DNA of 64,000 nucleotides, from contig JAWLBX010000003.1 of assembly GCA_041687435.1 (NCBI GenBank), positions 62,001-126,000 of the forward strand. Reading direction: 5' to 3'. The notes under the pieces are model-generated. The model had not been told where the DNA came from, did no database searches, and saw nothing but the letters and a program-made list of their open reading frames with translations. Below, in pieces: positions 32,917 through 41,335 of the stretch. Position 1 is the first letter of the stretch, and every line of letters starts with the position of its first letter. A program made the translations under genes and the position numbers. Source of the stretch: JACKII01 sp041687435 (GTDB lineage Bacteria; Pseudomonadota; Alphaproteobacteria; Bin95).

Positions 32917-33617
32917 TCGAGTCGCCATTGACTGCCAAGGTCGTCTTTACCATCGGCCCAGTGCCGGTGACCGAACCAGTGGTTGTGACGTGGGGCCTGA
33001 TGGCGTTGTTGGGTGTGGGGGGCTGGCTGCTGACCCGGCGATTGTCGCTACAGCCGGGGCCGCGGCAGACCGTGCTGGAGTTGATCGCCGGTGTCATTGC
33101 CCAACAGGTCCGCGCCACCATGCGGGCGGAGCCTGGACCCTATGTCCCGCTGATCGGGACGCTGTTTCTCTTCATCCTGACCGCAAACTGGTCAGCCATG
33201 ATCCCTGGCGTGGAGCCGCCAACCGCACACCTGGAGACGGACGCGGCGCTGGGCCTGATCGTGTTCTGCGCAATCTTCTATTTCGGCATTCGTGCGCGCG
33301 GCCCGCTGGGCTATCTCAAGACCTTTGCCGAGCCCAGCGTTGTTATGATCCCGCTCAACATTGTCGAGACGTTCACCCGCACCTTTTCACTGATCGTTCG
33401 GTTGTTCGGCAATGTCATGAGCGGCGTGTTCGTTGTTGCCATCGTGCTGTCGCTTGCCGGTTTGCTGGTGCCGATCCCGCTGATGGCGCTCGACCTGCTG
33501 ACCGGTGCGGTGCAGGCTTACATTTTTACCGTGCTGGCCACGGTGTTCATCGGCAGTGCGGTCAGCGATGGCCGGTCAGAGACGCCCCGGAACGGAGAAC
33601 CCCATGAACTGGATTGA
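32913..33617 (+). CDS. atpB: N-ATPase subunit a
   Basis: The 234-residue integral membrane subunit forms the ion half-channels. It has several spans, the loop PLIGTLFLFILTANWSAMIPG, and LNIVETFTRTFSLIVRLFGNVMSG, which contains the essential Arg of the a/c interface. AVQAYIFTVLATVFIGSAV closes the protein, as in other a subunits. It starts in an ATGA overlap with atpR, and its end overlaps atpE by 14 bases. It is slightly shorter than typical proton-ATPase a subunits. Confidence 0.95.
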   Translation: MIESPLTAKVVFTIGPVPVTEPVVVTWGLMALLGVGGWLLTRRLSLQPGPRQTVLELIAGVIAQQVRATMRAEPGPYVPLIGTLFLFILTANWSAMIPGVEPPTAHLETDAALGLIVFCAIFYFGIRARGPLGYLKTFAEPSVVMIPLNIVETFTRTFSLIVRLFGNVMSGVFVVAIVLSLAGLLVPIPLMALDLLTGAVQAYIFTVLATVFIGSAVSDGRSETPRNGEPHELD

Positions 33618-33849
33618 GATTGTCAGCATCATCTCGGCCGCCGTGGCCGTCTCGTTCGGTGCCATTGGCCCGGCTTTGGGCGAGGGGCGGGCAGTGGCGG
33701 CAGCCATGGACGCCATTGCCCGGCAGCCGGAAGCCGCCGGGACCATCTCCCGCATGTTGTTTGTTGGTCTCGCCATGATCGAGACCATGGCGATCTACTG
33801 TCTGGTGATCGCCCTGCTGGTGCTGTTCGCCAACCCTTTCATTCAATAA
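33604..33849 (+). CDS. atpE: N-ATPase subunit c (rotor ring)
   Basis: The 81-residue proteolipid has two helices joined by the polar loop ARQPEA. Compared with the Na+ c subunit of Ilyobacter (GQGYAAG and AESTGIY), this protein has GEGRAVA and IETMAIY. A Glu at position 27 stands where the Na+ ligand Gln is, and Glu60-Thr61 match Glu-Ser. Carboxylates in both helices are typical of N-ATPase rings. The pattern is compatible with Na+ binding but does not prove it. It is preceded by ACGGAG. Confidence 0.95.
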   Translation: MNWIEIVSIISAAVAVSFGAIGPALGEGRAVAAAMDAIARQPEAAGTISRMLFVGLAMIETMAIYCLVIALLVLFANPFIQ

Positions 33850-33853
33850 CGCC

Positions 33854-34612
33854 ATGCCTTTCGACTGGTGGACGCTGGCCCTGCAGGCCATCAATGTTCT
33901 GGTCCTCGTTTGGATTTTGGGGCGTTTCTTTTTTCGGCCCGTGGCAGCGATCGTTGCCAAACGGCGGGAGAAAACTGAACGCCTTCTGGCCGATGCGGAG
34001 GCGAAGCGCCAGCAGGCCGAGCGGGAGCGGGCAGCGGCGGAGGCGGCCCACGCGCAGGTTGCAGAGGAGCGGGAACGCCTGATGGCGGAGGCGCAGAAGG
34101 CGGCCGAGGCCGAAAAAGCCCGCCTGCTAAGCCAGTCTGCCGAGGATCTGGCGCGACAGCAGGAGGAAGCAAGCCATAACCTGGCGCGGCAACAGGCGGA
34201 GGCAGAGGGGAAACTCATAGACCGCGCCAGCGACCTTTCCGTGGAGATCGCCAAGCGATTGCTTTGCCGCCTGCCGCCGGACGCCTCTTTCGCAGCCTTT
34301 CTGGCAGGAATAGAGCGCGCGCTGCACGATCTGCCAAGCGATGGTGCCGCCGGTTTTGCCGACGCCGATGGAGATCATCCCATAGAGGTGGTGACCGCTG
34401 TCCCGCTCGATGCCGATCAGACAGCGCAGGTGCACGCAGTGTTACAGAGCGTAGGCGGGAGCGGCGTACACGTTGCTTTCCGCACGGACCCCGGCCTGAT
34501 CGCCGGGATCGAGGTGCGCGCCCGTAATACGACCATCCGCAACAACTGGCAGGCGGACCTTGCCCGCATTCGGGAGGAATTGGCTCATGACCCCAATCAC
34601 CTCCCGTCTTGA
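33854..34612 (+). CDS. atpF: N-ATPase subunit b with delta-like C-terminal tail
   Basis: This 252-residue stator subunit has an N-terminal membrane helix (LALQAINVLVLVWILGRFFF) and a long charged coiled coil (about residues 35-130). The C-terminal region, about 170-247, reads VVTAVPLDADQTAQVHAVL then DPGLIAGIEVRARNTTI and DLARIREEL. That tail resembles the C-terminus of F-ATPase delta (SAVPLTEEQ, DPSLIGGLVIRVG, LERL). No separate atpH exists in this operon, so b probably supplies the delta function. Its end overlaps the start of atpA. Confidence 0.92.
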   Translation: MPFDWWTLALQAINVLVLVWILGRFFFRPVAAIVAKRREKTERLLADAEAKRQQAERERAAAEAAHAQVAEERERLMAEAQKAAEAEKARLLSQSAEDLARQQEEASHNLARQQAEAEGKLIDRASDLSVEIAKRLLCRLPPDASFAAFLAGIERALHDLPSDGAAGFADADGDHPIEVVTAVPLDADQTAQVHAVLQSVGGSGVHVAFRTDPGLIAGIEVRARNTTIRNNWQADLARIREELAHDPNHLPS

Positions 34613-36119
34613 CCGGTGGGCGGCAGAGGCCAAAGGCCGCGTCGGTGCCATCGATCTGGCGCCGGCGGTAGAGGAGGTCGGCCGGGTCGAATCCGCGGCA
34701 GATGGGATTGCCCTGGTTTCCGGCCTCCCCGACCTGCGGCTCGACGAGCTGGTTGTGTTCGAGCATGGCGAGGCTGGGTTCGCCATGACGCTGGACCGGG
34801 ACCGGGTTGGCTGCGTGCTGTTGGACGCTCCGGAAGGGCTGGAGGCCGGTCACAAGGTGCGCGGTACAGGTGAGGTGGTGCGTGTGCCGGTCGGGCCTGG
34901 CTTTCTCGGCCGCACGGTCGATCCCCTCGGCCGGCCGCTGGATGGCGGCGGGGAGATCGAGGCAGCGGATTTTCTGCCGGTAGACCGGCCTGCGCCCGGC
35001 ATCATTGAGCGCGATTTCGTCACCGAGCCTGTGCAAACCGGCTTGTTGGTGCTCGACTCCATGTTTGCCCTGGGCCGCGGCCAGCGGGAACTGATCGTTG
35101 GCGACAGGGCCATCGGCAAGACCGCGGTGGCGGTCGATTGCATCATCAACCAAAAATCCAGCGACATGATTTGCGTCTACGTCGCCGTCGGTCAGAAATC
35201 CTCTACCGTGCGCCGGGTGATTGATGCGGTGCATGCCCATGGCGCGCCCGAGCGCTGCATTTTCGTTATCGCCAGCGCATCCTCGCCGCCCGGCTTGCAG
35301 TGGATCGCGCCCTTTGCCGGTTTCACCCTGGCGGAATATTTCCGCGACCGCGGCCAGCACGCGCTCATCGTGATCGACGATATGAGCAAGCACGCCGCGA
35401 CGCATCGGGAAATTGCCCTGCTGACCCGCCAGCCGCCGGGACGGGAAGCGTATCCGGGTGACGTGTTCTATGTGCACGCCCGGCTGTTGGAACGCGCGGC
35501 CAAGCTGTCCGCAAAGGGCGGCGGGGGGTCGCTGACGGCGTTGCCGATCGCCGAACTCGATGCCGGCAATCTCAGCGCCTACATACCGACCAATCTGATC
35601 TCCATCACCGACGGCCAGATCGTCCTCGACAGCCGGCTGTTTCACGAAGGCCACAAGCCGGCTGTCGATACCGGCACGAGTGTCAGCCGTATCGGCGGCA
35701 AGACTCAGGCCCCGGCGCTGCGCGAAGCTGCCCATGCCATGCGGCTCGATTATGCGCAGTTTTTGGAGCTGGAAATGTTTACCCGCTTCGGCGGCGTCAC
35801 CGATGAGCAGGTGAAGGAAAAAATGGTCCGCGGCCGCCGCATCCGCGCCATTCTCTCGCAACTGCAATATGCCCCGCTGCGTCTGGTGGATGAGATCGGC
35901 TTGGTCATGGCGGTGCAAAGCGGCCTGCTGGACCCGCTGCCGTTGGACCGCATCGCGCAGTTTCGTGCGGGAATGGCCGCTTTTCTGGACCGGGAGGCAC
36001 CGGCGGCTGCGCAGCAGATCGCGGAGACCGGGAAACTGGACGAGGGCGGGCAGGCGGAATTGCAGGCAGCGCTGCAGCGGCTCGCTGACCGTATTGCCGC
36101 GAAGCCGGAGGGGCGCTGA
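34587..36119 (+). CDS. atpA: N-ATPase alpha subunit
   Basis: The 510-residue non-catalytic head subunit has the P-loop GDRAIGKT at residues 172-179, DDMSKHAATHREIALLTRQPPGREAYPGDVFYVHARLLERAAKL with the family signature, and YIPTNLISITDGQI. The ATG at 34587 has GGGAGG nine bases upstream and lies 26 bases inside atpF, a coupled overlap. The N-terminus is shorter and more divergent than in the housekeeping alpha subunit. The main proton ATPase of the organism is not in this window. Confidence 0.95.
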   Translation: MTPITSRLDRWAAEAKGRVGAIDLAPAVEEVGRVESAADGIALVSGLPDLRLDELVVFEHGEAGFAMTLDRDRVGCVLLDAPEGLEAGHKVRGTGEVVRVPVGPGFLGRTVDPLGRPLDGGGEIEAADFLPVDRPAPGIIERDFVTEPVQTGLLVLDSMFALGRGQRELIVGDRAIGKTAVAVDCIINQKSSDMICVYVAVGQKSSTVRRVIDAVHAHGAPERCIFVIASASSPPGLQWIAPFAGFTLAEYFRDRGQHALIVIDDMSKHAATHREIALLTRQPPGREAYPGDVFYVHARLLERAAKLSAKGGGGSLTALPIAELDAGNLSAYIPTNLISITDGQIVLDSRLFHEGHKPAVDTGTSVSRIGGKTQAPALREAAHAMRLDYAQFLELEMFTRFGGVTDEQVKEKMVRGRRIRAILSQLQYAPLRLVDEIGLVMAVQSGLLDPLPLDRIAQFRAGMAAFLDREAPAAAQQIAETGKLDEGGQAELQAALQRLADRIAAKPEGR

Positions 36120-36967
36120 TGGTCGGGCGGCTGGCAGACGTCGAAGCGCAGATCCAGAATGTCCGGCAGTTGGGCACTGTTGTTACCGCGATGCGCGGCA
36201 TCGCGGCAGCCCGAGCGCAGCAGGGGCGCTCATTGCTTGGCGGTATTGACGCCTACAGCGACGTGATATCAGACGCAATCAGCCATGCGCTCGCGTTATT
36301 GCCGGGTGACGCCGTGCCCCCGACGGCGGCAACGGCCGGAGGGCGGGCGGTGATCCTGTTTGGGGCCGAACAGGGGTTTGCTGGCACATTCGCCGAACGG
36401 CTGCTGGAGGCGGTTGGCGGCAGCGTTCCGGGCGCTGATTTGTTCCTAATCGGCAGCCGTACCATCGCGCTGGCTGTCGAACGCCGCGTGACGCCGGATT
36501 GGTCTGTTGCAATGACCACGCACATAGATGCCATTCCATCCATGGTGAACCACCTGACTCAGGCGCTCTATGACCGGATCGCGGAAGGGGGCATTGCGGA
36601 TGTCGACCTGATATATGCCCGGTCCGCCGGCAGTGGCGTTGAAGTGGAGAGGCATTCACTGCTGCCGATCGACTATGCCCTTTTCACCAGGGCAGCCGCC
36701 GCGTTCCCGCCCATCACGTTGCTGGCTCCGCATGTGCTGTTGGAGCGGCTGGCAGAGGAATACGTATTCGCGCAGCTATACAAAGCGGCTATGCATGCGT
36801 TCGAGGCAGAGAATGCGGCGCGCATGATCGCCATGGCTGCCGCCAAAGGCAATATCGAGACCAAGCTCGACCGCCTGGCGCAATGGCAGCGGCAATTGCG
36901 CCAGGATGAGATCACCGAGGAAATCACGGAACTGGCTGCAGGTGCGGAGGCGCTGCGCGGCCGGTGA
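36119..36967 (+). CDS. atpG: N-ATPase gamma subunit
   Basis: The 282-residue central-shaft subunit has long N- and C-terminal helices that would form the coiled coil (LADVEAQIQNVRQLGTVVTAMRGIAAAR; ENAARMIAMAAAKGNIETKLDRL). A Rossmann-like middle lies between them (AVILFGAEQGFAGTFAERL). It begins at the ATG overlapping the atpA stop (TGATG) and closes the nine-gene operon. Its sequence is well diverged from housekeeping gamma, as expected for the N-type. Confidence 0.93.
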   Translation: MVGRLADVEAQIQNVRQLGTVVTAMRGIAAARAQQGRSLLGGIDAYSDVISDAISHALALLPGDAVPPTAATAGGRAVILFGAEQGFAGTFAERLLEAVGGSVPGADLFLIGSRTIALAVERRVTPDWSVAMTTHIDAIPSMVNHLTQALYDRIAEGGIADVDLIYARSAGSGVEVERHSLLPIDYALFTRAAAAFPPITLLAPHVLLERLAEEYVFAQLYKAAMHAFEAENAARMIAMAAAKGNIETKLDRLAQWQRQLRQDEITEEITELAAGAEALRGR

Positions 36968-36992
36968 GGCTGGGGCAGCCAGCGCGCCCCGG

Positions 36993-38075
36993 TCAGGCCG
37001 GGATGACCATGCCCAGGGCGGCGGCCTGCCTGCGCTCGAATGCGCGGCAGGTTTCGTCGTGGTGGTGGCCGCGAATGCCGCCGCGCACCGTGCCCGGCTC
37101 GGTCGCACGGTAGAAATCCCACCAACTATCGGGCAGACGCGCAGAATCTGGCGGTGCCAGCCAGAGGCGGTATAGCAGGCGCTTCTGTTCCGGCGCTTCG
37201 TGATCCACATAGTCGGTGCGGGAGTGCAGGATCACGTGGTTGTTCATGATCTGCACGTCGCCCGGTTCGGCATACATGGTAAACATCAAGTCCGGGCGTT
37301 GCAGCAGCCGGTCCAGGAAATCCATGCATTCACGCTGGGCATCCGTCAGTTGCGGCACCCCTGCGATGCGCTGTGCGCTCAGTACGCGGTTGCGATTCCA
37401 TTTGCCGAATAGCAGCCCGTCGGCGAAGTCGATCAGTGGCTGCCCGTAATAGGGGCCTTCGTCGGGTGTTTCCTCGTTCTGGCGGCTGAAATAGAAATCC
37501 TGCCGGGCGACTTCTGCCAGGTCGGGCCGTTCCGCCAGCAGTACGTTCCAGGCGGTGACCGTGCTGGTAATCATGCTTTGGCCGCCGCTCTTCGCCTTGT
37601 TGTAGCAGGCGAGCGTGACGGTATCGGCCCCGTCCACATGAAAATCCAGCTTGGCGTTGGAGGAATAGCCGCGTCCGCTGGCCGATCGGTAATCTGTGCC
37701 AGCATCGCGCACGGCGGAAATGTACTGGGTCGCCTTGCCCTGGGGACGTGCCACGCCCGCATGAAGGCCGATGGCCCAGTTCAGCAGTTTGAATTCCTCC
37801 TCACTCAGGCCGTCGCGCGGCAAGCCCTGAACCAGAGCCAGGCCGCGGCCATGATGCGCCTCGTGAATGGCTGCGGCGAGCGTGTCCCAGGCAGGCCCAA
37901 GGTCGAATTCCTCGCGCGTGTAGTCGAGCAGGGGCCGGGCGGGATCGTAGGCTTGTTTAACAGCGCGGGTGAGTTGGTCGCGTCCTGTTTCACTGATCCG
38001 GTACACCCAACTTCGGTCGCGGGTCAGGTCGTCAACGGTCCAGGCGGCGCGCGACTGGGCTTCCATCATGTGCAT
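36993..38075 (-). CDS. TauD/TfdA-type dioxygenase (gamma-butyrobetaine hydroxylase-like)
   Basis: This 360-residue Fe(II)/2-oxoglutarate enzyme has metal ligands His146-x-Asp148 (LDFHVDGAD) and His284 (NNHVILHSRTDYVD). An Arg-rich end RLLYRLWLAPPDSARLP binds the co-substrate. Its length and the extended N-terminus (DLTRDRSWVYRISETGRDQL) fit the larger TauD/GBBH group rather than taurine dioxygenase itself. The substrate is unknown. The ATG at 38075 follows AGGAG. It is convergent with atpG and divergent from the Spy-like gene. Confidence 0.9.
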   Translation of the reverse strand: MHMMEAQSRAAWTVDDLTRDRSWVYRISETGRDQLTRAVKQAYDPARPLLDYTREEFDLGPAWDTLAAAIHEAHHGRGLALVQGLPRDGLSEEEFKLLNWAIGLHAGVARPQGKATQYISAVRDAGTDYRSASGRGYSSNAKLDFHVDGADTVTLACYNKAKSGGQSMITSTVTAWNVLLAERPDLAEVARQDFYFSRQNEETPDEGPYYGQPLIDFADGLLFGKWNRNRVLSAQRIAGVPQLTDAQRECMDFLDRLLQRPDLMFTMYAEPGDVQIMNNHVILHSRTDYVDHEAPEQKRLLYRLWLAPPDSARLPDSWWDFYRATEPGTVRGGIRGHHHDETCRAFERRQAAALGMVIPA

Positions 38076-38323
38076 CCGGCATTCTCCTGCAGCGGGCACC
38101 GGGGCGGACCGGGTGGTGCGTACGGCGGGTTCAACTTGTTTGACGGCAGTATTGCCTGGATGCCTGCGGGAGATCACCATTCAATTTGTCACCTCCGCCG
38201 GCGAAAAGGCTGGCACCCGTAGTTGCGGCCAGCGAGATTCCTGCTGGCGCCACAGCAAGTGACTGCCCACGTTATAGGGTGATGACGCAATCGCGCGCAT
38301 CGCCAAGGGAAAGGAAACCGACC

Positions 38324-38899
38324 ATGAGAAAGCCAGCTTCTGTTGCATCCATCGCCGCATTGCTTGTCATTCTCGCGGCCCCTGCGTCTGCGCAGATGGG
38401 GGAAGGCCGTGCGGGGCATATGATGCAGGGCTCGGGCATGATGAAAGACAACGCCGGTCAAATGAGCGGTGGTGCAGGCATGATGATGCGCGGTGACCGC
38501 ATGGATCGGGGCATGATGATGCCGAATTGCGGAATGGGCGGCGGCGCCATGATGGGCAAGGGCGCGATGATGCAGGGCGGAAGCATGCACATCGAAGGAC
38601 GGATTGCCTTCCTGAAAGCCGAACTTGGCATCACCGCCGATCAGGAATCCCAGTGGGCGGCCTTTGCCGACGCAATGCGCGCTTCCGCGGGCGCCATGCA
38701 GGCCACCATGCACGAAACCATGATGTCCGGCGACGGTCCGCCCCTCACATTGCCAGAACGGATGGAATGGCATGAACAGATGATGAGCCAGCGGTTGGAA
38801 CAGCTGCAATCCCTGCGGGCTGCAGCCGAACCGCTGTACGATTCGCTCACGCCCGATCAGAAGCAGAAGGCGGATACGCTGATGATGGGGATGATGTGA
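38324..38899 (+). CDS. Met-rich periplasmic Spy/CpxP-like (LTXXQ) protein
   Basis: The 191-residue protein has a signal peptide (MRKPASVASIAALLVILAAPASA) and then a remarkable Met/Gly/His-rich stretch (HMMQGSGMMKD, GAGMMMRGDRMDRGMMM). After that come helices with the LTXXQ-type pattern GITADQESQWAAFADAMR and LTPDQKQKADTLMMGMM. Spy/CpxP relatives act as periplasmic chaperones or metal sensors. The methionines suggest Cu(I) or Ag(I) binding, an inference from composition. The ATG at 38324 has AAGGAAA upstream. It overlaps the SHOCT gene by four bases. Confidence 0.87.
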   Translation: MRKPASVASIAALLVILAAPASAQMGEGRAGHMMQGSGMMKDNAGQMSGGAGMMMRGDRMDRGMMMPNCGMGGGAMMGKGAMMQGGSMHIEGRIAFLKAELGITADQESQWAAFADAMRASAGAMQATMHETMMSGDGPPLTLPERMEWHEQMMSQRLEQLQSLRAAAEPLYDSLTPDQKQKADTLMMGMM

Positions 38900-39213
38900 G
38901 AGTTATCCATCTTTCTTCCATGCCGCTGGCCATCCTCCCCGGCTTGGCTGAGGCCCAACCGAGCCAGGGATGGCCGATGCATGAGGGCTGGATGTGGTGG
39001 ATGCCTTTCCAGGGCCTGCTTTCGATGTTGCTGGTCGCCGCCGTAGTGGTGGGCGTGATATTTTTGGTTCGCCATCTGTGGACGGGCGGTGGGGCGGACA
39101 AGGGCTCCATCAGCCGGTCCAGCGCTCTCGATTATCTCGACGAGCGCTACGCCCGCGGCGAGATCGACCGGGACGAGTATTTGCAGCGCAAGAAGGATAT
39201 TGCCGGCCGCTAG
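38896..39213 (+). CDS. Membrane protein with SHOCT domain
   Basis: The 105-residue product has a membrane span (LLSMLLVAAVVVGVIFLV) and ends SSALDYLDERYARGEIDRDEYLQRKKDI, a classic SHOCT (short C-terminal) domain often seen with oligomeric membrane or metal-stress proteins. The GTG start overlaps the stop of the Met-rich gene (ATGTGA), implying translational coupling. An ATG at 38920 is an alternative. The Met- and Trp-rich segment HEGWMWWMPF fits the metal-handling idea. Confidence 0.83.
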   Translation: MRVIHLSSMPLAILPGLAEAQPSQGWPMHEGWMWWMPFQGLLSMLLVAAVVVGVIFLVRHLWTGGGADKGSISRSSALDYLDERYARGEIDRDEYLQRKKDIAGR

Positions 39214-39280
39214 GCTTGTAATGGGCGGATGCTGTGACTGTGCGGCATCCGCCCAACAGATTGTCATGGAAACGCCGGGA

Positions 39281-40528
39281 TCAGCCGTTAGACTTCTGCC
39301 CGGTCTTGCTGAAGTCCGGCCCGGCATGTGGCCCCAGGGCCGCCGAAACGCCGACCTTGGTATCCTTCAGGGCTGCGGCGGCGCGCGGGTTGGCCATGAT
39401 CTTGTTGAGGATGCCCTGCTGGGCCGCCTCGAACGACTCGCGGTGCGCCACCACGTGTTCGCGCGACTCGCGATAGGCATCCAGCATGCCGTTGATTTCC
39501 GGCACGACGTAGCGCATGACCAGATCCCAACTGCGCATGGTGTTCTCGCGGTTGGCCCAGTCGTGCACGAAGCCGATGGTGACGCCATAGCCGCCGGTCA
39601 GTTCGATCAGGCTGCGCAGGCGGGCCACCAGATCGTCCGGCGTGCCGATCACCGCGGTTGCACCTTCCGAAAACGCCATTTTCTCGACGCCCTCGTTCGG
39701 GGTTTTGAAGGCGGAAACGCCGGGGCGTTGCAGGGTGCCGACATTGTATTCGTTGTGCCAGCGGAACAGCCCGTCCTTGCACTGGGCGATGGCCTCCTCC
39801 CGGCTTTCGGCGATGTGCCATTGCAGGACGATGCGCCAGTTGCTGCGGTCCACTTGGTTGCCATGCTTTTCGGCCGATTCCTCTGCGAACGACCACTGCG
39901 TCGGCAGCGCGTTCAGTCCCTCGGTCGACATGGAGCCGATGGAGAGCACGCCGGTCTCGTACTTGCCGGCCAGCGTCATACCGGACGGGCTGACCATGCT
40001 GGCGACGGCAAACGGCATCTCCTCCTGCAGGGGCAGCAGGTGCAGGCGTGCGTCATTGAGCGTGAACCAGTCGGACTTGTGGGAGAAGCGCTCCTCGCCC
40101 GCCAAAAGGCGTTTGATCACGCCCAGGGATTCGTCCTGCCGGTCGCGCTGGGTCACGGGGTCGATGCCGAGGACGTAGGCATCGGACGGCAGCGCGCCGG
40201 GGCCGGAGCCGAAAATCGCCCGGCCGCCGGTCATGTGGTCCAGCTGCACCATGCGCTGCGCCACGATGAACGGATGATGGTAGGGCAGGGAGACGACGCC
40301 GGTGCCGAGTTTGATGCGGTGCGTGCGTTCGCCGGCGGCGGCAAGGAACATCTCCGGCGAGGCGATTACCTCCCAGCCGGTGGAATGGTGCTCGCCGCAC
40401 CAGAACTCGTCGAAGCCGAGCCTGTCCAGCCGCTCGGCCAGGTCCAGGTCGCTGCGAAATTGCAGCATCGGGTGCTCGCCGATCGGGTGGTGCGGGGCGA
40501 GGAATGCGCCGAATTTCATGCGGGCCAT
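39281..40528 (-). CDS. Luciferase-like flavin monooxygenase (LLM family)
   Basis: This 415-residue bacterial luciferase-like protein has the TIM-barrel landmarks FGAFLAPHHPIGEHP, LDRLGFDEFWCGEHH, RIKLGTGVVSLPYHHPF, GRAIFGSGPGALPSDA and a late TPDDLVARLRSLIELTGG. Such enzymes use reduced FMN or F420 to oxidise or cleave a substrate. Here neither substrate nor partner reductase is apparent. The ATG at 40528 has AAAGGAG upstream. It points away from the GFA gene, leaving a 357-base divergent gap. Confidence 0.9.
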   Translation of the reverse strand: MARMKFGAFLAPHHPIGEHPMLQFRSDLDLAERLDRLGFDEFWCGEHHSTGWEVIASPEMFLAAAGERTHRIKLGTGVVSLPYHHPFIVAQRMVQLDHMTGGRAIFGSGPGALPSDAYVLGIDPVTQRDRQDESLGVIKRLLAGEERFSHKSDWFTLNDARLHLLPLQEEMPFAVASMVSPSGMTLAGKYETGVLSIGSMSTEGLNALPTQWSFAEESAEKHGNQVDRSNWRIVLQWHIAESREEAIAQCKDGLFRWHNEYNVGTLQRPGVSAFKTPNEGVEKMAFSEGATAVIGTPDDLVARLRSLIELTGGYGVTIGFVHDWANRENTMRSWDLVMRYVVPEINGMLDAYRESREHVVAHRESFEAAQQGILNKIMANPRAAAALKDTKVGVSAALGPHAGPDFSKTGQKSNG

Positions 40529-40885
40529 GGCGGGTCTCCTTTGGGAGGCGGCAGTGTGGCGGGCGTCTCGCCCCGTTGGTCTGATGCAAATAACCGACGG
40601 CAACCTTAGCCAACCGGTTCTTGCCTGACCAAGCAAATCTGGTGCGCGGCGAAAGTCCGGGAATTCGGCTTTCTGTGGCTCCCGGTGTCCGCCAGTTTGA
40701 CGGAAAAGCTGGCAGGGCATGCATTCGCGGTCGCGGCGGCATTCAGTTGAGGCGGCTGGTCACGGCCATCGGCATACCCCTGATTAATCCGGGTCCGCAA
40801 AGCCCAGACGGCATGAGCCTTGCCGCCCGCGTCAAAGCCGTAGATTGTTGGCCGACTGTCCGATCCTTTCAGGAGTTGCCCCCCT
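40529..40885. other. Divergent intergenic gap, no gene seen
   Basis: This 357-base stretch separates the leftward luciferase-like gene from the rightward GFA gene. Open frames crossing it look like shadows, with no homology that I recognise. It must carry both promoters, but I could not identify convincing boxes, repeats or a terminator. Confidence 0.5.
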
Positions 40886-41290
40886 ATGCGCGTACACGGC
40901 GGCTGCCATTGCGGCGCCATCCGCTTCGAGGCGGAGGTGAACCCGGACGGCGCCTCGATCTGCCATTGCACCGACTGTCAGGCGCTTTCCGCCTCCGCCT
41001 TTCGGGTCAACGTACCCGCGAAGGCAGAGGGCTTTCGCCTGCTGCAGGGCGAGCCGAGGGAATATGTGAAAGTCGGCGACAGCGGCGGACGCCGGGCGCA
41101 GGCGTTCTGCGGCAACTGCGGCTCTCAGGTGTTTGCGGCCGATGCGGACGGGCCGCGCGACGTTTACATGCTGCGCGTCGGCGTGATCGACGAGCGGGCG
41201 CAATTGACACCGCAACGCCAGATCTGGCGGCAGTCGGCGCTGCCATGGCTGGGCGATTGGCCGGACGTGCCGGCAAAGCAGCAGGGCTGA
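40886..41290 (+). CDS. GFA-family zinc protein
   Basis: The 134-residue protein shows the GFA (glutathione-dependent formaldehyde-activating enzyme) zinc pattern. It begins GGCHCGAIRFEA, followed by ICHCTDCQALSASAFRVNVP and AFCGNCGSQV. The seven Cys residues would bind two Zn2+. The family name comes from one enzyme. Most members have unknown substrates and act on or bind small thiol adducts. The ATG at 40886 follows AGGAG ten bases upstream. It leads into the MATE-like membrane protein gene after a 45-base gap. Confidence 0.92.
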   Translation: MRVHGGCHCGAIRFEAEVNPDGASICHCTDCQALSASAFRVNVPAKAEGFRLLQGEPREYVKVGDSGGRRAQAFCGNCGSQVFAADADGPRDVYMLRVGVIDERAQLTPQRQIWRQSALPWLGDWPDVPAKQQG

Positions 41291-41335
41291 CGCGCGGCCT
41301 TTCCACCATCACGGCAAACGGAACCATGATACCTC

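Noticed and set aside
34215..35918. Leftward open frame of 567 codons
   Set aside because: It is antisense to atpA/atpF; high GC makes such shadow frames common.
39089..40609. Rightward open frame of 506 codons
   Set aside because: It lies opposite the luciferase-like monooxygenase, which has recognisable barrel motifs.
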